Shown here: positions 8,391 to 15,855 of the stretch, one piece after another | Numbering within the stretch: the first letter of the stretch is position 1 | How the letters are laid out: every line of letters starts with the position of its first letter | Program-made: the position numbers and the translations under genes | Assembly (NCBI RefSeq): GCF_041447285.1 | Contig: NZ_JBGMEB010000026.1 | Span: 3,791 to 67,790, forward strand | Reading direction: 5' to 3' | DNA length: 64,000 nt | DNA from: Methanomethylovorans sp041447285 | GTDB lineage: Archaea > Halobacteriota > Methanosarcinia > Methanosarcinales > Methanosarcinaceae | Notes under the pieces: model-generated | Database searches by the model: none | Seen by the model: only the letters and a program-made list of their open reading frames with translations | What the model was told of the DNA's origin: nothing

Positions 8391-9554
8391 TTGGCTGCAT
8401 CAAGTTCCATGGCGGCAGAGGCTCGGGGATACGCCAGAGTGGCAAAGGAGCTGGAAGACTCCGGAGAGCTGGAACGGGCACGTACTTTGTATCTCAAAGC
8501 TGCGAAGCTGTACAATGAAGCGTCTAAAACAACAGATGATGCTACAGACAGAAACATCCAGAGAGATCTGGCTGAACATCTGCTGGAAAGAGCACAGTCT
8601 ATAAGACAGACAGAAGTACAGCATTCTGGCAAAGAAAGAGGAAAAGGAAATGGTGATGAAAGTTCTCTCTCTAAAGAGGACCTTTTTCTCAAACAGATCC
8701 CGGATGTGGGCTTTGCTGATATAGGCGGCCTGGAGAACGTAAAGGAAGAAATCAGAAAGTCTATCATATATCCCTTCACTCATAAAGAGCTGTACAAGTT
8801 GTACGGGCAGAAGGCAGGAGAAGGCATATTACTATATGGCCCTCCAGGTTGTGGAAAGACCATGATGGCTAAGGCTGCTGCAAAAGAATGTGGTGCTGAT
8901 TTCATAAGTGTCAAGACCAGCAGTATAGTAAGCAAATGGGTGGGAGCTTCAGAGAAGAATATAAAGCAGGTATTTGATACCGCCAGAGGCAGTGAAAGAG
9001 CTATAATATTTTTCGACGAGATAGATTCCATTGCAGTGCGGCGTAGTGAAAGTGAGGATTATGCAAAACGTGTGGTTAATGAGTTGCTGGCGCAGATGGA
9101 TGGAGTGGATACTTCACATGACAATCTGCTTGTGCTTGCTGCGACAAACGAACCCTGGGCTATAGATCCGGCTTTGCGAAGGCCGGGACGCTTCAGTAAA
9201 CTGGTATTCATTCCCGAACCTGATATGGAAGCAAGGATGGCTATTTTCGGCATACAGCTTAAGAAGCGTCCTATTGCAGAGGATGTGAACGTGCAGGAAC
9301 TTGCACGCGTCACAGGATCTTATTCAGGTGCGGATATCTCTGCCATCTGCAAAGAAGCTGCGGATATTCCTCTGGGTGAGGCATTAAGAGGAGGAAAACC
9401 ACGCAAAATAAAGATGCAGGATTTCCTGCAGGCGATAAAGCAGAGGAAACCTTCCATTCTCAGCTGGTACATTGAGGCAAAGGATCAGATCATGGACACC
9501 GGAGAAACAGATGCTTTTGAGGATATTCTTAAAAGAGAACTGGATGCAAGGTGA
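8391..9554 (+). CDS. Vps4/CdvC-like MIT-domain AAA ATPase
   Basis: This 387-residue protein starts with TTG at 8391, five bases after GAGGTG. Residues about 8-75 form a three-helix MIT-type domain (ELERARTLYLKAAKLYNEA), the module that binds ESCRT-III tails. After a Gly/Lys/Ser linker comes a single AAA module: GPPGCGKT Walker A at 150-157, IIFFDEID Walker B at about 205-212, ATNEPWAIDP sensor 1 and the paired arginines in ALRRPGR. One AAA cassette plus MIT is the Vps4, katanin and CdvC design, distinct from the two-cassette Cdc48/VAT and from the proteasomal PAN. It lies 28 bp after the Snf7-like gene. It would use ATP to pull apart the Snf7-like polymer at membranes. The enzyme class is clear; the cellular process is not. 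Confidence 0.88.
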   Translation: MAASSSMAAEARGYARVAKELEDSGELERARTLYLKAAKLYNEASKTTDDATDRNIQRDLAEHLLERAQSIRQTEVQHSGKERGKGNGDESSLSKEDLFLKQIPDVGFADIGGLENVKEEIRKSIIYPFTHKELYKLYGQKAGEGILLYGPPGCGKTMMAKAAAKECGADFISVKTSSIVSKWVGASEKNIKQVFDTARGSERAIIFFDEIDSIAVRRSESEDYAKRVVNELLAQMDGVDTSHDNLLVLAATNEPWAIDPALRRPGRFSKLVFIPEPDMEARMAIFGIQLKKRPIAEDVNVQELARVTGSYSGADISAICKEAADIPLGEALRGGKPRKIKMQDFLQAIKQRKPSILSWYIEAKDQIMDTGETDAFEDILKRELDAR

Positions 9555-9605
9555 ATAGTTACTAAAAGATCAGATTAGACAATAAGATAAACGGGGAGTG
9601 GAGAT

Positions 9606-10916
9606 ATGACAGCAGTTGAAGAGCCAGCGGAGCTACAGGCAAGGAACAGGAAAACTGTTCAGGAACATCTGGAGCAAGCATATGCTGCTGTAGACGGATT
9701 GATCAGAAAAAGTTATAGCAGGCATGATATGGAAACAACATCCCTTCTAAGGGACCTGAGGTCTAATATCAATAACCTGCTTCCGGAGATCAGATCTTCC
9801 GGCCTTGATACATTCCACAGCAGGAAAGGTAACTTAGACGATTTTTATGCTTCAGAGAAACGCTTCATTGAGAGTTCAGAAAGATTCTACCAAACTGTAA
9901 CTTCCTCTTCTGAGGACATAGATGTTTTTAAATTGCAGCAGCTGCTCACAGCAATACAGAGAAATTTCAGGGAGATAATACCTGTTTCTGATGACGTGGT
10001 AAAGGATTTCAAGATTAGGGCAGGCATCAGTGTTGTTAGCGAGCCGGTCAAAGAGACCTCTGCTACTGTAAAAGCTTTCGGGATCTGTAGAGAAGTTCCA
10101 ACAAATGCAGAAATATCTTCAGGCCCCTCTACTATGGAGATATTCGGCATCCACAGGGAAACACCAATAGATACAAGAACTTCTCCTACTGGTCAGAGCA
10201 TGGGCATACCTATGGCCAGCAGTTCATATAATGTGACTATAGAGCCGGATGGCAGAGAACTTCCACCTCATCTGCTTGCCAGCCTATATAGTTATTTTAA
10301 CTTACTGGAACAGAAGTATTCAACCAACCATCCTGAAATATCAGCAAATGATGTGTACATTGGGGACAAGAGATGGGAATTTGAAAAAGGGGAGAGATAC
10401 ATAAGAGGATACATATACGATAGCCTTTTCAGTAAAACTATTACTTTTTATACTGTATTCAAGCCTTTTGAGAGCCTTAAACAAATAACTGAGTTCATGC
10501 AGAAAGAAGCGGACAGGGTACCATCCGGGCAATATCTCAGCCTCTGTGTAGTGGGTGTTGAGTGGCCAGAAGACATTATAAAATGGGCAGCATCTTTCTT
10601 TCATCTGCGAATGTCGCTTTTCATTTATGATCTTGCAACAGGTGTTTTTTGTTTTAACAAAGAGCTGAAACAATCAGAAAGATTTGCTTTCTGGCACAAT
10701 ATGGATAAGGAAACTTCCAAATTGTATGACCAGCTTCTTGAAATACTTGAACAATATGGAGCTATAAGCATTGTTGAAGCTTCAAAGGAACTGGGAATGG
10801 AACAGAAAAGCACTGCAGAGTATTTTAAGAAGCTTTTAAAGGCAGGAGCGCTTGTGGATGTAGGATTTGGAGAACACAAATATGCTCTTTCCATATCAGC
10901 ATCAAAAAAGGATTGA
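9606..10916 (+). CDS. Coiled-coil protein with C-terminal winged helix, ESCRT-like operon
   Basis: I do not recognise this 436-residue protein as a whole. Residues about 1-130 are helical and charged (LRDLRSNINNLLPEIR). A linker near 150-205 carries two copies of a short motif, FGICREVP at 158-165 and FGIHRETP at 180-187, that look like docking peptides. Residues about 215-360 form a mixed alpha/beta domain. Residues about 367-430 form a winged helix (LLEILEQYGAISIVEASKEL then TAEYFKKLLKAGALVDVG). ATG at 9606 follows GGGGAGTGGAG, and the gap to the ATPase is 51 bp. Winged helices also serve as protein-binding domains in ESCRT-II and in crenarchaeal CdvB, so it may be an adaptor and not a DNA-binding regulator. 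Both options remain open. Confidence 0.6.
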   Translation: MTAVEEPAELQARNRKTVQEHLEQAYAAVDGLIRKSYSRHDMETTSLLRDLRSNINNLLPEIRSSGLDTFHSRKGNLDDFYASEKRFIESSERFYQTVTSSSEDIDVFKLQQLLTAIQRNFREIIPVSDDVVKDFKIRAGISVVSEPVKETSATVKAFGICREVPTNAEISSGPSTMEIFGIHRETPIDTRTSPTGQSMGIPMASSSYNVTIEPDGRELPPHLLASLYSYFNLLEQKYSTNHPEISANDVYIGDKRWEFEKGERYIRGYIYDSLFSKTITFYTVFKPFESLKQITEFMQKEADRVPSGQYLSLCVVGVEWPEDIIKWAASFFHLRMSLFIYDLATGVFCFNKELKQSERFAFWHNMDKETSKLYDQLLEILEQYGAISIVEASKELGMEQKSTAEYFKKLLKAGALVDVGFGEHKYALSISASKKD

Positions 10917-10930
10917 AACTACAGTTTCAA
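10913..10930 (+). terminator. Stop-codon-overlapping palindrome, rightward operon end
   Basis: TTGAAACT and AGTTTCAA are separated by AC. The palindrome includes the TGA stop (10914-10916) of the winged-helix gene. It could end or protect the transcript facing the convergent ribosomal operon. No clear T-run follows, so termination is only a possibility. Confidence 0.35.
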
Positions 10931-10994
10931 GAATGATATCACGGATGAACTTTGAATAGAATCAAGAATAAGAAATAGAAAATATAAAAGTGAA

Positions 10995-11011
10995 TGATCC
11001 TAGCAGGATCA
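10995..11011 (-). terminator. Hairpin terminator of the ribosomal operon
   Basis: On the minus strand TGATCCT and AGGATCA pair around a three-base loop and overlap the rps6e stop codon at 11009-11011. A T-rich tract (TTCACTTTTATATTTTC) follows. A short stem with T-rich downstream sequence fits an archaeal intrinsic terminator. Confidence 0.5.
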
Positions 11012-11401
11012 CTCTTCGGTCTTGCCGCCACCGACGATCTCTTCGATGGACTTTTCGCCGTACTCAACAACCTTGGTGTTGATCTGGATGATATCAGGAG
11101 AGATTTCCTTTCCGTGCATCATCTTTCTGCGGCGCATGCCATTGGCCTTAGGCACATAACCCACACCAGTAGCAACAAGAATTCTCTTTCTCTTTGGTCC
11201 TGGAAGGTCTGGTCTCATGACCATTCCACTCTTGTCACTTCCACCGGTGATCAAGAGCTTGTATCCTGCAAGACCAACTACAGAGCCATCAATATCCTGG
11301 CCTATTGCCTTTCCGATGAACTTATTTGCTTCAGGACCCTTCACATCGAATTGATAGCTCTTTGTTTTTGGATCTGAAACGACTACTTTAAAATCTGCCA
11401 A
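11009..11401 (-). CDS. rps6e: 30S ribosomal protein S6e
   Basis: The 130-residue sequence is a clear archaeal S6e: MADFKVVVSDPKT at the start, a central GSDKSGMVMRPDLPGP and a basic RRRKMMHGKEIS segment. Archaeal S6e is about 125-135 residues and lacks the long eukaryotic phosphorylated tail, as here. It binds the 16S rRNA body of the small subunit. It is the last gene of the rpl7ae-rps28e-rpl24e-ndk-infB-rps6e group, 58 bp after infB, and its stop codon is part of a terminator-like hairpin. The ATG at 11401 is preceded by GGAGGAATAAAGT, which places the ribosome binding site well. Confidence 0.96.
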   Translation of the reverse strand: MADFKVVVSDPKTKSYQFDVKGPEANKFIGKAIGQDIDGSVVGLAGYKLLITGGSDKSGMVMRPDLPGPKRKRILVATGVGYVPKANGMRRRKMMHGKEISPDIIQINTKVVEYGEKSIEEIVGGGKTEE

Positions 11402-11459
11402 CTTTATTCCTCCGAATTGTTATAAATCCTTGTAATTTATGCAATATGATATCTGTTCT

Positions 11460-13235
11460 TCACTTTGCCCAAAATGGGTTTTCTTTCCTCTTAAGCTCCA
11501 AGAATGCATCTAAAGCTTCCACTTCATCCGCAGAAAGAGAATCACATATTTCATGCTCGAGTATCTTTGCATGCCTTTCAGGCACATTCACGTAAAGAAT
11601 ATCTTCCTCTTTTATCTGGCGTCCGACCGTAGGTCCTTCAATTGCCATGGCTACTTCCATTCCTGTTCTTGCAGAACCTATGTTTTCGCCTCTTAATTGC
11701 AAACCTTTGACCTTGCCAATGACCACACCATCAGCATTAGTGAGGTCAACATTTGTCCTCACGATACCAGATCTGATCTTTACTCCGACAACTGCGGGCT
11801 TACTCTGTCTGAAAATACAGTCACGCATTATCTGGAAGACAGCGGGTTTGATAATAGTCTCTGAAATATTCTTTTCAGAGAGTTCTTTCTGCTCTTCTAT
11901 CCAATCCTTATAGTCGTCAATGAGCCTGTATATAACATCATTCACAAACAACTTGATGTTAGACAGCTGAGCTTTTTCTCTGGCATCCGGTAGTATCTTT
12001 ACGTTGAATCCCACAAGCACTGAGTATTGCGGGTCCTCTATAGCTGAGACTTCAACTATATCACGATGCGTAATGTCGCCGACATCAGCTTTCCTTATAG
12101 GGATCTCCTCTTTTTGAAGCTCATTAACAAGAGCTTCGAGGGATCCAATGGTATCGGCTTTGATAGTGATACCCATTGCATCGGTGTCAATGTGTACCGC
12201 ATCTACTTCCTGCTTAATATCCTGAACGATCTTGTCAAGGGTTTCCGGAGTGGCAACTCTTAAAGGAGTACCTGCAAGGGCTCCATCCAGATTAGGGGCC
12301 GAGATCTTTATACCAGCAGCTGCAATTACCTTATCGATCTGCTGGAACTTTTCTTCGGATTTGATCTCAGACAATGGCCTGGGCTTTAGGATAGCCCTCA
12401 CTTTTGTCTGTATCGGCTCACCGAGGCTTCCAATTACAATAGTATCGCCTTTTTGCAGCATACCGTCATAAAGTATCAGATCAACAGTGGTACCGAGACC
12501 ACGTTCTTCCTTCACTTCAAGTACGGTTCCTACTCCAGGACCAGTTGCATCATACTGCAGATTTGCTTCCAGGAATTTCTGTGCAAGCCCAAGCAATACC
12601 ATCAATACATCAGCTATTCCTTCTCCGGTCTGGCCACTAATAGGAATAACGCCTATTGTGCGCTGGAAATCCTTTATCCTGTCATAACGGTCAGCATTGA
12701 ACCCGACATTATAAAGTTCACCTATGACCTCATAGAATTTATTGTCAAGATACCCTTTCACATGTTCAGCCTGTTTATTATAGCTTACAAGGAAAGGAGC
12801 ATTTGGTGTGGAGTTCCAACCATGTATCCTGTCGATCTTATTGGCTACGACCACAAAAGGAGTTTTGAAGCGCTTTAGGATCTGCAGGCTTTCTATGGTC
12901 TGTGGCTTGAAACCTTCATTGATGTCAACGACAACAATAGCAAGATCAGCGAGCGCTCCTCCGCGACTGCGCAGAGATGTGAACGCGTGATGACCAGGCG
13001 TATCGATGAACAGCAACCCCGGCACTAGAAACCTTTCCCTTAAGGAAGGATTACCACATTTCTCAACAATTACATCTATAGGCACTTCAGTAGCACCAAT
13101 ATGCTGGGTAATTGCGCCTGCTTCACCGGCAGCTACCGAACTTCCCCGTATCCTATCAAGCAGCGTGGTCTTCCCGTGGTCTACGTGCCCCATCACAGAT
13201 ACAATTGGAGTTCGTAAATTCTTTTTATCTACCAT
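11460..13235 (-). CDS. infB: Translation initiation factor aIF5B (IF-2 homologue)
   Basis: This 591-residue GTPase promotes joining of the ribosomal subunits during initiation. The G domain opens almost at the N-terminus (TPIVSVMGHVDHGKTTLLD), with DTPGHHAF as switch II and NKIDR as the G4 motif. Domains II to IV follow. The protein lacks the long N-terminal extension of bacterial IF-2 and eukaryotic eIF5B, which is normal for archaea (about 590-600 residues). No intein is present in the G domain, where one occurs in some archaeal homologues. It sits 109 bp after ndk and 58 bp before rps6e in the same leftward group. Confidence 0.97.
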   Translation of the reverse strand: MVDKKNLRTPIVSVMGHVDHGKTTLLDRIRGSSVAAGEAGAITQHIGATEVPIDVIVEKCGNPSLRERFLVPGLLFIDTPGHHAFTSLRSRGGALADLAIVVVDINEGFKPQTIESLQILKRFKTPFVVVANKIDRIHGWNSTPNAPFLVSYNKQAEHVKGYLDNKFYEVIGELYNVGFNADRYDRIKDFQRTIGVIPISGQTGEGIADVLMVLLGLAQKFLEANLQYDATGPGVGTVLEVKEERGLGTTVDLILYDGMLQKGDTIVIGSLGEPIQTKVRAILKPRPLSEIKSEEKFQQIDKVIAAAGIKISAPNLDGALAGTPLRVATPETLDKIVQDIKQEVDAVHIDTDAMGITIKADTIGSLEALVNELQKEEIPIRKADVGDITHRDIVEVSAIEDPQYSVLVGFNVKILPDAREKAQLSNIKLFVNDVIYRLIDDYKDWIEEQKELSEKNISETIIKPAVFQIMRDCIFRQSKPAVVGVKIRSGIVRTNVDLTNADGVVIGKVKGLQLRGENIGSARTGMEVAMAIEGPTVGRQIKEEDILYVNVPERHAKILEHEICDSLSADEVEALDAFLELKRKENPFWAK

Positions 13236-13344
13236 GAGAAACCCCTCGATTATTGTTCTTAAGATGTGTGGAATATAGGGAGCAGGTTATTCTCCATACT
13301 GATCACAAAAATGATCCTGTAGGTGAAAACCATTCTATCCCAGC

Positions 13345-13794
13345 TTACTCATATAACCATGCTTCATCTATCTTCTTGTAACCTGTGATCTCATTATCCT
13401 TAAAATGAATGGAGATCTCACGCTTTGCGGCCTCAGGTGAATCGGAAGCATGCACAATGTTCCTTCCGGTCTCAACTGCAAAATCGCCGCGGATAGTACC
13501 AGGCAATGCATTCACCGGATTGGTTGCTCCATTGATGCTCCTCATGATCGCGATGGAATTCTTACCTTCGATGACCATGGATACAGATGGGCCGGAGGTG
13601 ACATAATCTATAAGAGAAGGGAAGAAGGGCTTTTCGGAGTGCTCCTTGTAATGCTCCTTAGCACTGTCCTTATCCATGACATTCATACGCATGGCTGCTA
13701 TCTTGAGCCCTTTTCTCTCAATCCTTAAGATGACCTCGCCTATCAGACCTCTCTGTACAGCGTCTGGCTTTATCATCACATAAGTCTGTTCCAT
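13345..13794 (-). CDS. ndk: Nucleoside diphosphate kinase
   Basis: This 149-residue enzyme transfers the gamma phosphate of NTPs to NDPs. The start MEQTYVMIKPDAVQRG and the active-site region ETGRNIVHASDSPE, with the phosphorylated histidine, are both present. Its length is typical for the family. It follows rpl24e by 12 bp in the ribosomal group, an arrangement common in Euryarchaeota, which keeps nucleotide supply tied to the translation genes. Its ATG lies inside the same leftward transcript and no separate promoter is evident. Confidence 0.97.
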   Translation of the reverse strand: MEQTYVMIKPDAVQRGLIGEVILRIERKGLKIAAMRMNVMDKDSAKEHYKEHSEKPFFPSLIDYVTSGPSVSMVIEGKNSIAIMRSINGATNPVNALPGTIRGDFAVETGRNIVHASDSPEAAKREISIHFKDNEITGYKKIDEAWLYE

Positions 13795-13806
13795 TTTGAC
13801 ACCGAC

Positions 13807-13995
13807 TTAGGCTTTTTTGAGGTAGACTCTGCCCTGCTCTGTCCAAATGGTACGCCTTGGAAGCCTTCCAAGCATAAAGTTGTTCTCGCACTTGGATGAA
13901 CAGAAATAATATGTAGATCCGTCTTTCTTGGCGAACAACTTTCCAGTACCTGGCTCGAGTAACTCACCGCAGAAAGAACACTTTCTCTGCTCCAT
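13807..13995 (-). CDS. rpl24e: 50S ribosomal protein L24e
   Basis: This 62-residue zinc-binding ribosomal protein has CSFCGELL near the N-terminus and FCSSKCENNFMLGR after it, giving the C-x2-C and C-x3-C pairs typical of L24e. Archaeal forms are about 55-70 residues. It is encoded six bases after rps28e, and the two are certainly co-transcribed. It forms part of the large-subunit surface near the subunit interface. Confidence 0.96.
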   Translation of the reverse strand: MEQRKCSFCGELLEPGTGKLFAKKDGSTYYFCSSKCENNFMLGRLPRRTIWTEQGRVYLKKA

Positions 13996-14001
13996 TTTAC
14001 A

Positions 14002-14217
14002 TCACCTTGTAGTAAGCTTCTTTGCTTCCCTTGAGGTCTCCATAAGCATGAAGACGTCCCCGATCCTTACAGGGCCTACACTGTTACGGGTAATTATACG
14101 ACCTTTGTCGCGGCCTTCCAGAACTCTGCACTGGATCTGGCTGGCTTCACCGTGCATACCGGTATTTCCGATAACATCGATGACCTCTGCCGCATATCCT
14201 GTATCATCATCTGCCAT
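14002..14217 (-). CDS. rps28e: 30S ribosomal protein S28e
   Basis: This 71-residue OB-fold protein contains the hallmark GMHGEASQIQCRVLEGRDKGR and NSVGPVRIGD segments of S28e. In the small subunit it lies near the mRNA exit region. It stands between rpl7ae (21 bp upstream) and rpl24e (6 bp downstream), the conserved archaeal order L7Ae-S28e-L24e-Ndk. The ATG at 14217 follows GGGAGGTATAGACA. Confidence 0.96.
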   Translation of the reverse strand: MADDDTGYAAEVIDVIGNTGMHGEASQIQCRVLEGRDKGRIITRNSVGPVRIGDVFMLMETSREAKKLTTR

Positions 14218-14238
14218 TGTCTATACCTCCCAAGGGGA

Positions 14239-14595
14239 TTACTTCAGGGCGTTAACCTTCTGGACTATGTCGTCAATAAGCTCTGCACCCTTTCCTGCAT
14301 CTATGATGGCCACTGTTGCACAGTTTACGCCAATACCGCATGCAGCTCCAAGTTCCTTCTGCTGCTTTACAAAGATATATGGTGCATTCTTCTCTTCACA
14401 TAGAACAGGGATGTGAGCAATGATCTCTTCTGGCTGAATGTCCTCTGCGATGACTGCAAGCTTTACGATACCTCTCTCAATTGCTTTTGTTACTTCGTTG
14501 GTACCTTTCTTGAGTTTACCTGTGTCTCTTGCAAGTTCAACGCTCTCGAGGGCTTTGTCAGCGAGCTCTACTGGAATATCGAATTTTTTTGCCAT
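14239..14595 (-). CDS. rpl7ae: 50S ribosomal protein L7Ae
   Basis: The protein has 118 residues from the ATG at 14595, which follows GGAGATAAATAAC. An in-frame start eight codons earlier lacks a good ribosome binding site. The RNA-binding core GTNEVTKAIERG and the loop around EDIQPEEIIAHIP are the L7Ae signature. L7Ae binds kink-turn RNAs in the large subunit, in box C/D and H/ACA RNPs and in RNase P. It opens the ribosomal group. Its 5' region is about 165 nt from the likely TATA box and carries a small hairpin. Archaeal L7Ae can bind kink-turns in its own leader, but no proper kink-turn was recognised here. Confidence 0.95.
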   Translation of the reverse strand: MAKKFDIPVELADKALESVELARDTGKLKKGTNEVTKAIERGIVKLAVIAEDIQPEEIIAHIPVLCEEKNAPYIFVKQQKELGAACGIGVNCATVAIIDAGKGAELIDDIVQKVNALK

Positions 14596-14655
14596 GTTAT
14601 TTATCTCCTTCAAAACCATGAATATATTTCATAGTCTTTCATCATTCATTGTAGC

Positions 14656-14773
14656 TCCGGAATAAATCAAGCCGGAACAGATTGGCTTAATGATCTTCAA
14701 CTGCCTGCGTTAGTGCCTTTAAAGAAACTTACATCAAGCGTTGGCTATCAATCGTTGCATTTATTTATATACC
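14656..14773 (-). promoter_or_regulatory. Promoter and structured leader of the ribosomal operon
   Basis: On the minus strand TATATAAATA at about 14762-14771 is a good TATA box. The leader to the L7Ae ATG would be about 140 nt. Within it TCCGG and CCGGA (14656-14676) can pair around an 11-base loop, and an ATGATGA motif like a box C occurs near 14638-14644. This could be an L7Ae feedback site. The evidence is suggestive only. Confidence 0.4.
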
Positions 14774-14853
14774 TTACGGCAAAATACTAACGTAGCCTGC
14801 GCAGAAGGATTTATTAGAACAAAAGCCTTTCCGTCGAAAAATGAAAAAGAGCC

Positions 14854-15726
14854 TTAGACGAAAGGCTCAAATGCAAGGCCTAAAAGATTAGATTCATTTG
14901 CCTTTACAACCACGGTGGTGATATTACCATCTTCTGCAATATCATAATCAAGTCCACGGCTTGAACTGTTCTCTGCAAGCGAATTGAGTTTTGTCAGAAC
15001 GCTTTGGTTCAGGTCCAGGTAGATAGTTTCCCTGGCATATGTTTCGTTATCTATAGCTTTAAACTCTAGGTAGTATTGATCAGCAGTCAGCTTCTTGTCA
15101 GAACTTATGATCTGGATCGCTGCTCCTGGCTCGGTTTTACTAAGCAAGTAGTCGAAATCATGCGAAGCCTCAGCATTACCGGAAAGGACATCCAGTACAG
15201 TCTTGACCCTTGTTTCACTACCTAATAACATTGGTGAACCAACTACGTTAGAATAATTATTGCCCCTTGACAGCAAATAATATCCATTATATGGTTCTGC
15301 TGATTGTACATACTGGAAGTTAACAACTTCCGGATAAATGGAGTGAAGCTGGAATACTGAATCCGAACTTTTATCGATATTATTGTCGACAGCACTGAAC
15401 TCTTTAGTCACCCATACATTATATATTGCTGCCATTTGAGTCGCATTTGGCTCGAACATTTGTAACTGGCTATTGTAAACCTTAGTAAAATCAACAAATT
15501 GAGCAGATGTAATACCATCTGGACTCATTGCAATTCCATCTGCAATGGAATCAAGCTGATGATCAATATGTTCACCGGCAATGGTATCTATGCTAGGTGC
15601 CTCAATACCTGTTGTATCACTTGTAGTAGTTTTGTTGTTCTTGGACTCACCCGAAACGAAGACAGCAACTACAGACCCTAACATAATAACAACGAGAAAA
15701 ATAGAAATAGCGCTCTGTTTATTCAT
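14854..15726 (-). CDS. Exported protein of unknown function
   Basis: This 290-residue protein has an N-terminal hydrophobic helix (residues about 5-25) after MNKQSA, then a Thr/Ser-rich linker and a soluble body. It is therefore an anchored or secreted protein. The body has no motif that I recognise. It contains a repeated style of sequence (MAAIYNVWVTKEF, FDYLLSKTEPGAAIQI) and ends in LLGLAFEPFV. Proteins with this look are found in Methanosarcinales, but no function is assigned from sequence. It stands alone: the ribosomal promoter lies on one side and the sufCB operon ends 129 bp away on the other, in the same direction. No catalytic pattern is visible. Confidence 0.7.
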   Translation of the reverse strand: MNKQSAISIFLVVIMLGSVVAVFVSGESKNNKTTTSDTTGIEAPSIDTIAGEHIDHQLDSIADGIAMSPDGITSAQFVDFTKVYNSQLQMFEPNATQMAAIYNVWVTKEFSAVDNNIDKSSDSVFQLHSIYPEVVNFQYVQSAEPYNGYYLLSRGNNYSNVVGSPMLLGSETRVKTVLDVLSGNAEASHDFDYLLSKTEPGAAIQIISSDKKLTADQYYLEFKAIDNETYARETIYLDLNQSVLTKLNSLAENSSSRGLDYDIAEDGNITTVVVKANESNLLGLAFEPFV

Positions 15727-15855
15727 TCATTATCCTCTCGGCTTTATCTAATGGCATAAAATAATAAAAACCTTTACTTAACAATATTTTATACATAAAT
15801 ATCAGAAAAGAAAAAGGTATGCAGAGATTTAGATTCTCCGCATCATCATATATAA

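Noticed and set aside
11460..13235. Possible intein in infB, as in some archaea
   Set aside because: The G-domain motifs run without interruption and the length (591) is normal for an intein-free aIF5B.
14620..14853. Gap before rpl7ae checked for a tRNA or small RNA gene
   Set aside because: No cloverleaf or T-loop consensus was found; the region is explained as promoter and leader.
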